A stretch of DNA of 64,000 nucleotides, taken from positions 100,786-164,785 of the forward strand of contig NZ_CP090209.1 of the NCBI RefSeq assembly GCF_021397715.1, read 5' to 3'. Numbering within the stretch: the first letter of the stretch is position 1; each line of letters begins with the position of its first letter. Origin of the DNA: Pantoea agglomerans (GTDB lineage: Bacteria > Pseudomonadota > Gammaproteobacteria > Enterobacterales > Enterobacteriaceae). Both the position numbers and the translations under genes were made by a program. The notes beneath the pieces were generated by a model. That model ran no database searches, was not told the DNA's origin, and saw only the letters and a program-made list of their open reading frames with translations. This document shows positions 18,906 to 27,061 of the stretch, piece by piece.

Positions 18906-19307
18906 TTAAAGCAGAAAATCATCCAGTGACTGACCGTTATCCAGTGCGGTTTTAATCGGTGAAGGCGTACGACCCTGCCCGGTCCAGGTTTTCATCTCGC
19001 CGTTTTCATCGCGATAGTGATATTTGGCTGGCCGCTTAGCGCGTTTTTTGCGACCATCCGTGCCCGAAGCCAGGCCAGTCGTCAGCTCGGTCAGGCTGAT
19101 ACCGTCTTCCAGCAGCAATTCCAGGTACATCGCCATTTTTTCAGCTTTCTCGCGCGCTTCGGCCGCCTGAGCCTCTTCGGCTTCGCGCCGCTCCCTGACC
19201 ACAGTCTCTAATTTTTGCGCCATCTCTTCCAGAACCTCCAGATCGACATTGCGCGACTGGGCTCGCAGGGTCCGGATGTTATTCAGGCTGCTCAGGTTGT
19301 CACTCAT
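18906..19307 (-). CDS. H-NS-family nucleoid-associated protein (first copy)
   Basis: The 133-residue protein has the full H-NS layout: an N-terminal oligomerisation helix region (SSLNNIRTLRAQSRNVDLEVLEE in concept), a charged coiled coil (REAEEAQAAEAREKAEK) and a C-terminal DNA-binding domain with TWTGQGRTPSPIK, whose QGR hook enters the AT-rich minor groove. It would silence AT-rich or foreign DNA and form heteromers with other H-NS proteins. The linker (TDGRKKRAKRPAKYHY) is basic. AAGGAC lies nine bases before ATG 19307. A second copy lies at 21971-22372, bracketing a diguanylate cyclase. H-NS, StpA or plasmid-type paralogue cannot be told apart by eye. Confidence 0.92.
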   Translation of the reverse strand: MSDNLSSLNNIRTLRAQSRNVDLEVLEEMAQKLETVVRERREAEEAQAAEAREKAEKMAMYLELLLEDGISLTELTTGLASGTDGRKKRAKRPAKYHYRDENGEMKTWTGQGRTPSPIKTALDNGQSLDDFLL

Positions 19308-19578
19308 AAAAAAAGTCCTTCAATACACAAATTAAACAACAGTACAGATTCACTGTAAGCGGTAAGGATAACATGTATCCCGCTGATTTTTGAAGAGTTG
19401 TGGTCGGATGAAGCCTTAAAATGAGCAACCCTGGCGAGGCAGAATGGGTTTTAACCGCGATGGGTCAAAAGATGGAGGGGGCGATGAGAATACTCTACGC
19501 CACACAACAGTGATATTTGCACTTTTGCCTCCGGTTAACTGTGCTTAACTCAGTTAAAGGGTTTGAATAGGGACAGGC

Positions 19579-21141
19579 ATGAAGTTTCGCAGGAAAAATG
19601 CGGCGCCAGCGCCAAAGATTTCGCCGCTACTCAGAAGCATCACCTTATCAGGCTTGCTGCTCACGGTGGCCGTTATCGCCATTAATCTCTGGACGCTGCG
19701 TGAAGACTGGCGTGCCGCCGTGAGTCAGGCGGAAGAAATGGCGGTCAATCTGTCGCTGTCACAGGCGCGTCAGGCGGAAGATACTTTTCTGCAGACTGAG
19801 CTGTCGTTGCGCGAAGTTCAGCGTGAGCTGGAGACGCAGATAGCAGCAGGTCAGGTGGATGGCGATGCGCTGAGTAAGACCATGCGTGTTTTGCAAAGTC
19901 GCCTGCCGCAGCTGCACGGCTTGTTCTATTACGATGCGCAGGGCAAATGGATCGCGACCTCAATGAGCACGACGCCCGTCGGGATTAATAACTCCGATCG
20001 TGAATACTTCCGCTATCACCGCTCTACTCTGCGTAACAGCGTACATGTCGGGCCGGTGATACGCAGTCGCAGCACCCAGGATCGGGTGATACCGGTGTCG
20101 CTGCGCGTCAATGACAGTGCCAGCGGGTTTAATGGCGTCTTACTGGCTACCATCAAAGTGGACTATTTTCGGCGCTTCTACAGCTATTACGAGCTGGGCG
20201 CGCGCGACGTACTGGTGCTGATGCTGGCAGACAGCACGGTGCTCTATGCCCGTCCGATGCCGGACAGCTTCATTGGTAAAAATCTCTCCTCCAGCCCTCT
20301 GTTCCGCAGCATGCTGGCCACTGCCGATCAGGGTAGCGGGCAGTGGAAAGCGGCGCTGGATGGCGAAAACCGTATCTTTGGATTCGCCCGATCTGAACGT
20401 TATCCGCTGATTGTTGCCGCTGGCTATGATAAATCCACGCTGTTCACCCGCTGGTTAAAAGGCCGGGGGCAGGATGTGATGTTAAGTCTGGCGCTGCTGG
20501 CGGTCATTCTCTCGCTGAGCGTTTTTTTGCTGCGCCAGGCGCGTCACACGTTGCGCTACCAGCGTGAACTCACCCGGCTGCGTGATGAACTTACCGCGGC
20601 GAATCTTTCACTGGAGAGCCTGGCGCACAGTGATGGCTTAACCGGCGTGGCCAACCGTCGCTACTTTGACCGGATGCTGAATGAAAGCCTGCAGCAAGCC
20701 CGCGCCAGCGGTCAGCCGGTTTCTCTGATCCTGATCGATATCGACTATTTCAAGCATTACAACGACACCTATGGGCATGTGGCTGGCGATGAATGTCTGA
20801 AAACCATCGCGATGATACTGAAAAACTTCGCAGCGGGTGAGAATGAGTTACCTGCGCGATATGGCGGTGAAGAGTTTGCGATCGTTTTGCCGGGTTATAC
20901 CCTGGAAGAGACGCTGAAACTCGCCAGGTCGATCGTTGCCACGGTTTATCAACTGGAGATCCCTCATCTTACCAGCGGTCTGGCGGCAAAACGGGTGACG
21001 CTCAGCGCTGGCTGTGCCACTCAACGCATTAACCCCGGGCCAGAGACGTTGTCAGATCTGATTGAGCGTGCCGATGAGGCCTTGTATCGCGCTAAGCGAC
21101 AAGGGCGAAATCGTGCGGAGTGCGAAAAGCCAGCCGGTTAA
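19579..21141 (+). CDS. Membrane diguanylate cyclase with periplasmic Cache-like sensor
   Basis: The 520-residue protein has a helix at ~22-40, a periplasmic sensor (~42-290) resembling a double Cache fold (YYDAQGKWIATSMS, NNSDREYFRYHR, PVIRSRST), a second helix at ~296-316 and a GGDEF domain. The active site is intact: DGLTGVANRRYFD, IDIDYFKHYNDTYGH and GGEEF at 429-433, so it should make c-di-GMP. The inhibitory I-site, normally RxxD just before the active site, reads GENE here, so product inhibition is probably lost. Signals could be amino or organic acids, as for other Cache sensors. It lies between two H-NS paralogues and is followed by a VOC gene after 68 bp. Confidence 0.9.
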   Translation: MKFRRKNAAPAPKISPLLRSITLSGLLLTVAVIAINLWTLREDWRAAVSQAEEMAVNLSLSQARQAEDTFLQTELSLREVQRELETQIAAGQVDGDALSKTMRVLQSRLPQLHGLFYYDAQGKWIATSMSTTPVGINNSDREYFRYHRSTLRNSVHVGPVIRSRSTQDRVIPVSLRVNDSASGFNGVLLATIKVDYFRRFYSYYELGARDVLVLMLADSTVLYARPMPDSFIGKNLSSSPLFRSMLATADQGSGQWKAALDGENRIFGFARSERYPLIVAAGYDKSTLFTRWLKGRGQDVMLSLALLAVILSLSVFLLRQARHTLRYQRELTRLRDELTAANLSLESLAHSDGLTGVANRRYFDRMLNESLQQARASGQPVSLILIDIDYFKHYNDTYGHVAGDECLKTIAMILKNFAAGENELPARYGGEEFAIVLPGYTLEETLKLARSIVATVYQLEIPHLTSGLAAKRVTLSAGCATQRINPGPETLSDLIERADEALYRAKRQGRNRAECEKPAG

Positions 21142-21209
21142 GCACCGCTGAACACGTCCAGATTCGCTTCTGTGGCATGGTGAAAGCTCAATATTCTCAG
21201 GAGGTGACA

Positions 21210-21659
21210 ATGTCAAAGGATACGGGATTCAGCCATCTTGCTCTGCAGGTCCGCGATCTGGAAAAAAGCATCCGGTTTTACCAGCGTTATGCCGGGATGC
21301 AGGTTATTCATCACCGCGAGCCCGGCATTGCAGAAGCGCAGAAAGTGGCGTGGCTGTCAGATTTAACCCGGCCGTTTGCGCTGGTGCTGGTGCAGTCAGA
21401 ACGCTGCGAAGATACGCCGCTGGGGCCGTTTGGTCACATCGGTGTCGCCTGTGCCAGCCGGGAAGAGATCGATGCCAGAGTTGAACAGGCACAGCAGGAA
21501 GGAGTTTTACGCCGCGCGGCGCAGGAATCGGGTGCTCCGGTCGGATACTGGGCGTTTTTCGCCGATCCCGATGGCAATACGCTTGAACTCTCATACGGTC
21601 AGCAAATTGGAATGGAAATAATAATGGCGCGCAATGCAGCAGTGGAAGGAGAGAATTAA
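21210..21659 (+). CDS. VOC/glyoxalase-superfamily protein
   Basis: The 149-residue protein begins FSHLALQVRDLEKSIRFYQ, the classical vicinal-oxygen-chelate opening, with a His metal ligand, and ends with FFADPDGNTLELSYGQ, which provides the last Glu ligand. A middle GHIGVACASREEIDARV supplies another histidine. Such proteins may be glyoxalases, dioxygenases or antibiotic-binding proteins, and the substrate cannot be told. AGGAGG six bases upstream fixes ATG 21210. It could be co-transcribed with the upstream cyclase. Confidence 0.82.
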   Translation: MSKDTGFSHLALQVRDLEKSIRFYQRYAGMQVIHHREPGIAEAQKVAWLSDLTRPFALVLVQSERCEDTPLGPFGHIGVACASREEIDARVEQAQQEGVLRRAAQESGAPVGYWAFFADPDGNTLELSYGQQIGMEIIMARNAAVEGEN

Positions 21660-21970
21660 CCCTGCAGCGACGCTGCCTGTTACCGTAACGTCATGAGTTG
21701 CGAGAAAGGCAGAGAATGGTCACTGGGTGATCCTGTCTCTTGCCGGGCGGAGGAGAAGGGCAGGGGATGATCAGTACAGTGCGATAATTCCGAGGCTGTG
21801 CAGTTAACATGATGACACATTCTCATCGCTACATTCATCCAGGCTCTCTTAATTAACCTCCTTTTCAGAGAGTCAGGTTAATCAAATACTGTCTGAATAT
21901 GGCGCGATGTGTTAACAGTAAATCCGCCCGGCCAGCGCCGGACGGATTACCTTCGGGCAGTACGCTGCTA
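21660..21970. other. Convergent intergenic region with hairpin 21921-21948
   Basis: No gene is seen. AATCCG (21921-21926) pairs with CGGATT (21943-21948), and the enclosed CCGGC and GCCGG pair as well. This hairpin lies 22 bp past the stop of the second H-NS gene on the minus strand and likely terminates it, although its T-run is poor. Confidence 0.5.
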
Positions 21971-22372
21971 TTAAATCAGGAAGTCATCCAGTGACTTACC
22001 ATTTTCAATGGCAGATTTGATCGCAGAGGGAGTACGTCCCTGACCGGTCCACTGCTTAACTTCGCCGTTTTCATCGGTGTACTGATATTTGGCCGGGCGA
22101 GGCGCGCGCTTTTTCTTCTCAACCGGCGCTGACTGCATACCATTTAACAGTTCGTTAGGATCGATGCCTTCCTGCAGCAACAGTTCGCGATATTTAGCCA
22201 GTTTCTCAGCCTTCTCACGATTTGCAGCTTCTGAAGCCTGCGCCTCTTCACGACGCTCACTAACAACAACAGTAAGTTTTTCCAGCATTTCTTCCAGGGC
22301 AGCAAGATCGAGTTCGCGAGCGTTGGCGCGAAGGGTACGGATATTATTCAAGCTGCTGAGAGTGTCACTCAT
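21971..22372 (-). CDS. H-NS-family nucleoid-associated protein (second copy)
   Basis: The 133-residue protein starts MSDTLSSLNNIRTLRANAR, has the coiled coil LEEMLEKLTVVVSERREE, the GIDPNELLNG turn and the DNA-binding QWTGQGRTPSAIK with the QGR hook. It looks closer to canonical H-NS than the copy at 18906-19307, which has lost the IDPNELL sequence. ATG 22372 matches the family start; two upstream ATGs add six residues without a ribosome site. A long AT-rich upstream region, typical of autoregulated hns genes, precedes it. Confidence 0.93.
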   Translation of the reverse strand: MSDTLSSLNNIRTLRANARELDLAALEEMLEKLTVVVSERREEAQASEAANREKAEKLAKYRELLLQEGIDPNELLNGMQSAPVEKKKRAPRPAKYQYTDENGEVKQWTGQGRTPSAIKSAIENGKSLDDFLI

Positions 22373-23681
22373 CAAAGTCACCATAGTCATGTTCAGATAA
22401 TAAAATACAGAGCGGGTTCACGCTGATGCTTTTCGTCAGACCTGCTTTTTAAAATGCTTGCCTTCGAAGAATCTCAATACTGAACCAATAGTTCAACTCT
22501 GACATATTAATCGTTTTTCAAGACAGTTGAAACTGTAATTAACGTGCAATAACCTGGGAATCGTAAATGAACTTACACTTTTCTGCTCAGTGGCTCAAAA
22601 AGTCAAAAAAATGCAGCACTTTTCATCCGTAAGTTAAATCAGCCTGAACGGGGTTATTCCTCGCGGTACGCCAATTCCCTGGCGCGTCATACACGGTTTC
22701 AGGACCCGTTATCAATCGGCAGAGAGATAAAATTCATCGGGATATCATGTCATGTGAAACAGGATATGTGAGCTTTGTTAAGCGTGATAATTACGTACTA
22801 AAGTATTGATTCGCTATCAACCACAATTTCCTGCTGTGATATTCGGACCATTGGATGAATAACTTATCTTTTTGATTCACTTCTTCTTTCAGAATCACTG
22901 GCCGGTAAAAAGTGGATGCAGGCTACAATTCGGTGCTTCACACTCTCAACCGGTTGGGTTAAATGTCATTGGCGTTCGGCAGATCTTCCGTTTTCCTATT
23001 CCAGTTAAAGTTAACAGGGGTCAGACTCACGATGATTTGCAAATGGTCATCCAGGGTAATAATAACGATCGGTTCCGTGGTTGAGCTGAGCTTATATATG
23101 AACGATAAATCATCAAACGCCGATTATTGACGGTATGCGATGACATTATTGCATTAAACGCATTAAACTTTTCTTCGCAGGACGGAATCTGACAGCCCTA
23201 TTTCGCTGCCGGAAGGGACGTTATCCGCTAAACTGCCACAATGCTGAACAGTCCCGGTGCGGTATAAAAAGGGGCGTTCTGAAGTCAATGACCGGTATGA
23301 CGGCTGCGTAATGAGAGTTTTTATATAGCGCGGCGGTTCGTTTTTGTTAGCAAATTAAAGCGTGATAACGGCGCGGTTTTACCTGAACTTTTATGCCAGT
23401 CGTCGCGTGAATAGCGCTCTGTATGCGGCCATTTAGCCAGGCAGGGAACAGAAATCTGCAAAGCCGGCGCCCGGGACTTCCGCTATAAAGATCATTCAGC
23501 CACCAGGCGACAACGGTTCATCAGGTGCTGTTTATATGGCAAGGCTTGCCGTGTTAAGTGCCAGAAAACACGCTGAAAAGCGCTATTCTGCGGCTGATGT
23601 GAGTCTGTCGTTGCACAGAGCTCTGAAGGCATAAAAGCACTGACACGTTTGACTCTGGCATTCTCTGAGGAGGCTATTCAG
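22373..23681. other. 1.3-kb intergenic region upstream of the second H-NS gene
   Basis: I see no well-supported gene. The first ~250 bp are AT-rich with A-tracts and probably hold the H-NS promoter and autoregulatory sites, including a TGAAC/GTTCA inverted repeat near 22480-22495. A 20-codon frame at 22747-22809 (starts MSCETGYVSF) has only a weak GGGA before it and is not called. The rest, up to the DUF2256 gene, shows neither strong hairpins nor coding-like frames. It could contain a small RNA that cannot be detected by eye. Confidence 0.35.
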
Positions 23682-23849
23682 ATGACCTTTAAAGGAAATA
23701 AAAAAAATTTACCGGTCCGTTACTGCAAAACCTGCAATAAGCCTATGGTGTGGCGTAAAAAATGGGAAAAGTGCTGGGATGAGGTGCAGTATTGTTCCGA
23801 GCGTTGCCGGCGTCAGCGTCACCCGTTGCCCGTCGATCGTCAGCCTTGA
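23682..23849 (+). CDS. DUF2256 small cysteine-rich protein
   Basis: The 55-residue protein is a clear DUF2256 member: RYCKTCNKPMVWRKKW, then WDEVQYCSERCRRQR. Four cysteines in two CxxC-like pairs suggest a zinc-ribbon-type structure. The family's function is unknown to me; members often sit near photolyase or cryptochrome genes, but none is visible here. GAGGAG precedes ATG 23682 at suitable distance; an earlier in-frame ATG at 23649 lacks such a site. Confidence 0.85.
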   Translation: MTFKGNKKNLPVRYCKTCNKPMVWRKKWEKCWDEVQYCSERCRRQRHPLPVDRQP

Positions 23850-23928
23850 TCAGGATGGCGGGCAGGAATGGCCTCAGCCGCGGTCTGAACGGTTAATTCA
23901 GCCTGAACCAGACCGCGCCCTGCCTTTA

Positions 23929-24228
23929 CTACTGAACCTGAATCTGTTGCCAGCCTTTTTTGAACATACAATCTTTCACCAGTATCTCCCGCTGTGCTTC
24001 ATTGGCATCGCGAGTCGAATAATCGGTATCGGTGGTTTTGTACTTGCTGTCTTTTGAGGTGTATTTGCCGCTGACAATGTTATCAGGCGGCAATTCCCGC
24101 AGGGCCTGAGCCTGACAAGCGGTCTCCGCCCTGATTTCCTGTTGTTCGGTTGCATCAGGTTTAACCCATTTGTACTCAGCGCATCCGGACAACGTGAGGG
24201 TGATGAACAGCAGAAATAACGTTTTCAT
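23929..24228 (-). CDS. Small lipoprotein (99 aa)
   Basis: A signal sequence with the lipobox LTLSGC (Cys16) marks it as a lipoprotein; Ala at +2 lets it move to the outer membrane. The mature part is hydrophilic, with a repetitive Lys/Thr/Asp stretch (KYTSKDSKYKTTDTDYSTRD) and two more cysteines (C38 and C87) that could form a disulfide. I do not recognise a named family. It lies in a run of three envelope genes on the minus strand, each separated by 60-130 bp. Confidence 0.75.
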   Translation of the reverse strand: MKTLFLLFITLTLSGCAEYKWVKPDATEQQEIRAETACQAQALRELPPDNIVSGKYTSKDSKYKTTDTDYSTRDANEAQREILVKDCMFKKGWQQIQVQ

Positions 24229-24357
24229 AATTGTGTCTCAGCGATATTAATCCTGTTTCCGGCCGGTAATATTGTGCGTTATCGGCCGGGGAGCATCTGA
24301 AGCGAGGTCCTTTTTACGGGGAAAGATTACGGACCTCTGTTAGCGAGCGGTTGATAC

Positions 24358-24900
24358 TCAGAAAGTGATGCCACCGCCAACGAAAGGACCTTCAATCAGC
24401 GTATGGCCAGGCCGTCCATCTTTACCGTCAACGCCGGCGTAGCGATAACCCGCTTTTAACATCAGCGGTGTAATGGGTGACCAGCGAATACCCCCTTCAG
24501 CTTCAACAAAGTTTTTTACACTGTTAGTGAAATGTTCGGGAGCAGAATAGCCTTCGCCATACAGGGCAAAATTTGCGGGCAGATTAAGCGTTGCACCGCC
24601 ACCAATCGGAAAGGCAATGCCGTTATCCCCTTTTTTGCCGCCAATGTAAGTCGCTTTTAACCCGGCTGACAGCATGACAGGTCCTAATTCCAGGTTATAA
24701 CCGGTGCCGGCCTGTCCAATCTGAGCGCCATCCCGGGTGTTTTTGATCCACTGGCTATCGAGATAAATCCCGCTGGAAGATTTGCCAATTTCAGCGTTGA
24801 GGCCGGTAAAGTTTTTACCCTGTTCGGCGGTCAGGCCAATAGCCATCGCTGACGACGAGGCAAACAACAGTACGCTGATGCCAATCAAAGCCTTTTTCAT
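24358..24900 (-). CDS. YfaZ-family outer membrane protein
   Basis: The 180-residue protein has a Sec signal (cleavage near SSAMA, ~20) and alternating beta-strand patterns ending in GGGITF, with a terminal Phe as in outer membrane barrels. It matches recalled E. coli YfaZ in LGPVMLSAGLKATYIGG, the FALYGEGYSAPE region and the EAEGGIRWSPITPLMLKAGYR region. YfaZ is thought to be a small barrel of unknown, possibly porin-like, function. Its start ATG 24900 fits the signal peptide. Confidence 0.85.
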   Translation of the reverse strand: MKKALIGISVLLFASSSAMAIGLTAEQGKNFTGLNAEIGKSSSGIYLDSQWIKNTRDGAQIGQAGTGYNLELGPVMLSAGLKATYIGGKKGDNGIAFPIGGGATLNLPANFALYGEGYSAPEHFTNSVKNFVEAEGGIRWSPITPLMLKAGYRYAGVDGKDGRPGHTLIEGPFVGGGITF

Positions 24901-24961
24901 GTCAGTAATTCCTGATGTAATTATGGCTGCTTTGCAGTCTGGTTTTTAAGTGAATAATGAC

Positions 24962-25198
24962 CTATTTTTCAACAATCTCTTTCACATCCTGCTGCTGCAG
25001 CTGATGTGTATTTCCGTCGCTATCTTTATAAGATATCAGGCCGGTCTCTTTGTCTTTGGCCGGTTTTCCGTGCGTAGAAATCATATGTCCATCGCGTGTC
25101 GAGATAACGTAATTGCCTGAACAGGCAGAAACCATCATCGCCGTAGTGAGAAGAAAGATGATGCCTGCTGTTTTCTTGCCTGATACTGAGACGTTCAT
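24962..25198 (-). CDS. YgdI/YgdR-family lipoprotein
   Basis: The 78-residue protein has a signal with lipobox VSAC, then the DUF903 core NYVISTRDGHMISTHGKPAKD and YKDSDGNTHQLQQQDV, an SH3-like small beta fold. Ser at +2 predicts the outer membrane. YgdI/YgdR are abundant lipoproteins of unknown role. It is the most upstream of three minus-strand envelope genes; the 61-bp gap to the YfaZ gene would allow co-transcription. Confidence 0.88.
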   Translation of the reverse strand: MNVSVSGKKTAGIIFLLTTAMMVSACSGNYVISTRDGHMISTHGKPAKDKETGLISYKDSDGNTHQLQQQDVKEIVEK

Positions 25199-25908
25199 TG
25201 TGATTCCCTGATTTTTTGTTAATGACGACCGGTATTATCGGTACTGCGCATTTTCACATCTGCTAATTAAACCGGTCCGTAATGGTCCGGTTTTAATTGT
25301 TTTTAGGCTCTGTGAGTTGATCTCAGTCATTGTTGATTTGAAAAAGGATTTACTTAACGGCCGCAGCACGAAAGGGGTTGCCGGCAATAAGCTGTACCCG
25401 GTATGAATCTGATTGAGGGTAAAAAATGTGTCTGAGCCTCACCGTTGTTCAACAGCCAGATCATTTTTGCGACACATATCCATTCGCCTGGCTGTTCTTT
25501 TTATCAGCGAATCTGGCCGCATTTTATGATCCTGACGCGCAGCCTTGCTGACGAGTCATCACGTCTCGGTCTGCTGACTTATTCAGCACGCCAGCCTGCC
25601 TTTCACCATGCGGTTCCGGCGTCGCTGGGGCATTGATGACCCGCGGGTTTTAAGATTTCTGCCAGCATCATTTCTTTACGTATCTCCTTAAAATAGCGCT
25701 CGCTTAGCGCTGCGGTTAACACCTCAGACGCTGTCAGCCAGACTGGAATCTGCGTCTCTTGCTTCAGAAAGTGATTTCAGACACTTCTGTTCGCTGATGT
25801 CTGTCGGTTCGTCATGCTGAGGGCAACCTCAGGCAGATACGGCGGGCGAACAGCCCATGTGATGCGGAAACCGATTTTGCGCGTTATCGCTAAAGGTTAA
25901 GGACAGAT
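25199..25908. other. Intergenic region with two terminator-like hairpins
   Basis: No gene is supported. At 25264-25305 a near-perfect inverted repeat (AATTAAACCGG facing CCGGTTTTAATT) is followed rightwards by T-rich sequence. At 25451-25502 AACAGCCAG pairs with CTGGCTGTT and is followed by CTTTTTATC, like a rightward intrinsic terminator. With no gene upstream on that strand, the second may end a small RNA starting near 25330-25400. The remainder up to 25908 shows nothing clear. Confidence 0.35.
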
Positions 25909-26115
25909 ATGCACACTCAGAATCCCGATCGGACCATCAGCGTCACTTCCTTCCAGGAAGCCGTCAGGCTGCTGGAGCAGGGGAGCTATTCCCGCATCCA
26001 GCTGAACTGGGATATCTCTGGTGATGAGTTTTTTCGGCTGGTCGATCTGGTGAAGCAGACCGCTGGCATGGAGATTGAACAACAGAAGGATGGCTTCTGG
26101 CTGAAACAGCAATAA
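25909..26115 (+). CDS. Small acidic hypothetical protein (68 aa)
   Basis: ATG 25909 has AAGGA seven bases upstream. The peptide (SVTSFQEAVRLLEQGSY, then a GDEFFRLVDLVKQTAG helix and a WLKQQ end) looks like a folded helical miniprotein without a signal or membrane helix. The family is not recognised. It stands alone ahead of the folded non-coding element at 26258-26580. Confidence 0.55.
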   Translation: MHTQNPDRTISVTSFQEAVRLLEQGSYSRIQLNWDISGDEFFRLVDLVKQTAGMEIEQQKDGFWLKQQ

Positions 26116-26257
26116 CAGGGGGCTCCTCCGGCGCTAAAGGATTTCTGAGATACAGGCCAGGCAGGGGCATTGTCTGGCTAAAGTGCTGTCAGGAGTTCCA
26201 CAGGATGCTACTCTGGCCGGCTGTCCGTCGGGCAAGATTAGCTCATTAATTCACCGA

Positions 26258-26484
26258 TTAGTTACATCATCCTTTTTATGTTCTGTTGATGACGGTGCCC
26301 GACATTTACCGTTAAGCCCCTTCTGACCCTGACCCTGTCCGCTGCGCGCTGTAATTAAGAAGCTGGCCCTGACTACCGTTATCGTGCCAGCTTCAAACAC
26401 GCGCCCGCAATGACCTCCTGAACAGGCGCGCCGCCGGGCCGAAGGCCCGATGTGTATTATGGCTTTATTGAATGATGTAACTAA
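26258..26484. repeat. MITE-like or structured-RNA element with 13-bp inverted ends
   Basis: TTAGTTACATCAT (26258-26270) and ATGATGTAACTAA (26472-26484) are a perfect 13-bp inverted repeat 227 bp apart outside to outside. Between them lie three consecutive hairpins: GAAGCTGGC/GCCAGCTTC (26359-26367/26386-26394), CGCGCC/GGCGCG (26400-26405/26425-26430) and CGGGCC-GAA-GGCCCG (26435-26449). The whole could fold as one multi-branched structure or be a miniature transposable element. No target-site duplication is visible, and the right end resembles no IS terminus I can name with certainty. Confidence 0.5.
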
Positions 26485-26526
26485 GTCGCTAACGGTTAAC
26501 TGCCTGATCGGCAGCCAACCGCAAGC

Positions 26527-26580
26527 CCCCGGAAATCTCTGATTTCATGTCGCCTGCGCCATAAAATCAGCTCACCGGGG
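26527..26580. other. Extended two-part hairpin upstream of feoAB
   Basis: CCCCGG (26527-26532) pairs with CCGGGG (26575-26580); inside it CTGATTT (26539-26545) pairs with AAATCAG (26564-26570), then ATG with CAT. It lies 43 bp right of the 13-bp inverted-repeat element and about 250 bp before feoA. It may belong to the feo leader or to the neighbouring element. Confidence 0.45.
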
Positions 26581-26783
26581 CGATGGACTTAGTGGATAGC
26601 CAGCTGTCGCGGTAAGGCCGTCAGGTCTGTCAGGAAAGAGGCGTGAATCCGCCTTTCCGCGCATCACCGTTTGCTGGCAGTCGCGAGCGGGTGAGGTGTG
26701 GCCAGAATCTGTAAATCGTTGAGCTCTCGTTGACGTTTCCTGACATTATTCAGGGTCGCCCGATGTCAGATCAAAATCGGGAA

Positions 26784-26798
26784 TGCTTATCATTTATA
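26784..26798. promoter_or_regulatory. Candidate Fur box before feoA
   Basis: TGCTTATCATTTATA matches the Fur consensus TGATAATCATTATCA at about 10 of 15 positions. It stands 36-50 bp before the proposed feoA start, where iron repression of feoAB would be expected. The match is moderate. Confidence 0.35.
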
Positions 26799-26833
26799 TA
26801 ATCACTGCCACTTACCCCCAATCAGATGGTCAT

Positions 26834-27061
26834 ATGGCGATGAACATGCATAGCACCTACCGTATCCTCGGCTATCAGCCCGCAGTGAACCCCGCCTGGC
26901 GTCAGAAATTGCTCACCATGGGCATGCTCCCGGGTGCCATCATTGAGATTATCCGCGTTGCGCCGATGGGCGATCCGGTACAGATCCGTACCCGGCGCGT
27001 CAGTCTGGCTGTGCGGCAGCGTGACCTCGACGCCATCATCCTGGAGGAGATAGCCTCATGA
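26834..27061 (+). CDS. feoA: Ferrous iron transport protein A (FeoA)
   Basis: The 75-residue SH3-like cytoplasmic protein matches FeoA: TYRILGYQPAVNPAWRQKLL, then MGMLPGAIIEIIRVAPMGDP and a final VSLAVRQRDLDAI. FeoA supports FeoB-mediated Fe2+ uptake. I chose ATG 26834, which gives the usual length; ATGs at 26783 and 26846 are alternatives, and none has a strong ribosome site. Its stop overlaps the feoB start by four bases (ATGA), showing translational coupling. Confidence 0.93.
   Translation: MAMNMHSTYRILGYQPAVNPAWRQKLLTMGMLPGAIIEIIRVAPMGDPVQIRTRRVSLAVRQRDLDAIILEEIAS

Noticed and set aside
22872..23084. 70-residue plus-strand frame in the region upstream of the second H-NS gene
   Set aside because: No ribosome site and no recognisable domain; treated as non-coding.
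25445..25636. 63-residue plus-strand frame
   Set aside because: Overlaps the terminator-like hairpin at 25451-25502 and has no ribosome site.
26461..26484. Resemblance of GGCTTTATTGAATGAT to IS5-group insertion sequence ends
   Set aside because: Only the first bases resemble IS903-like termini; no transposase remnant or target duplication was found nearby.
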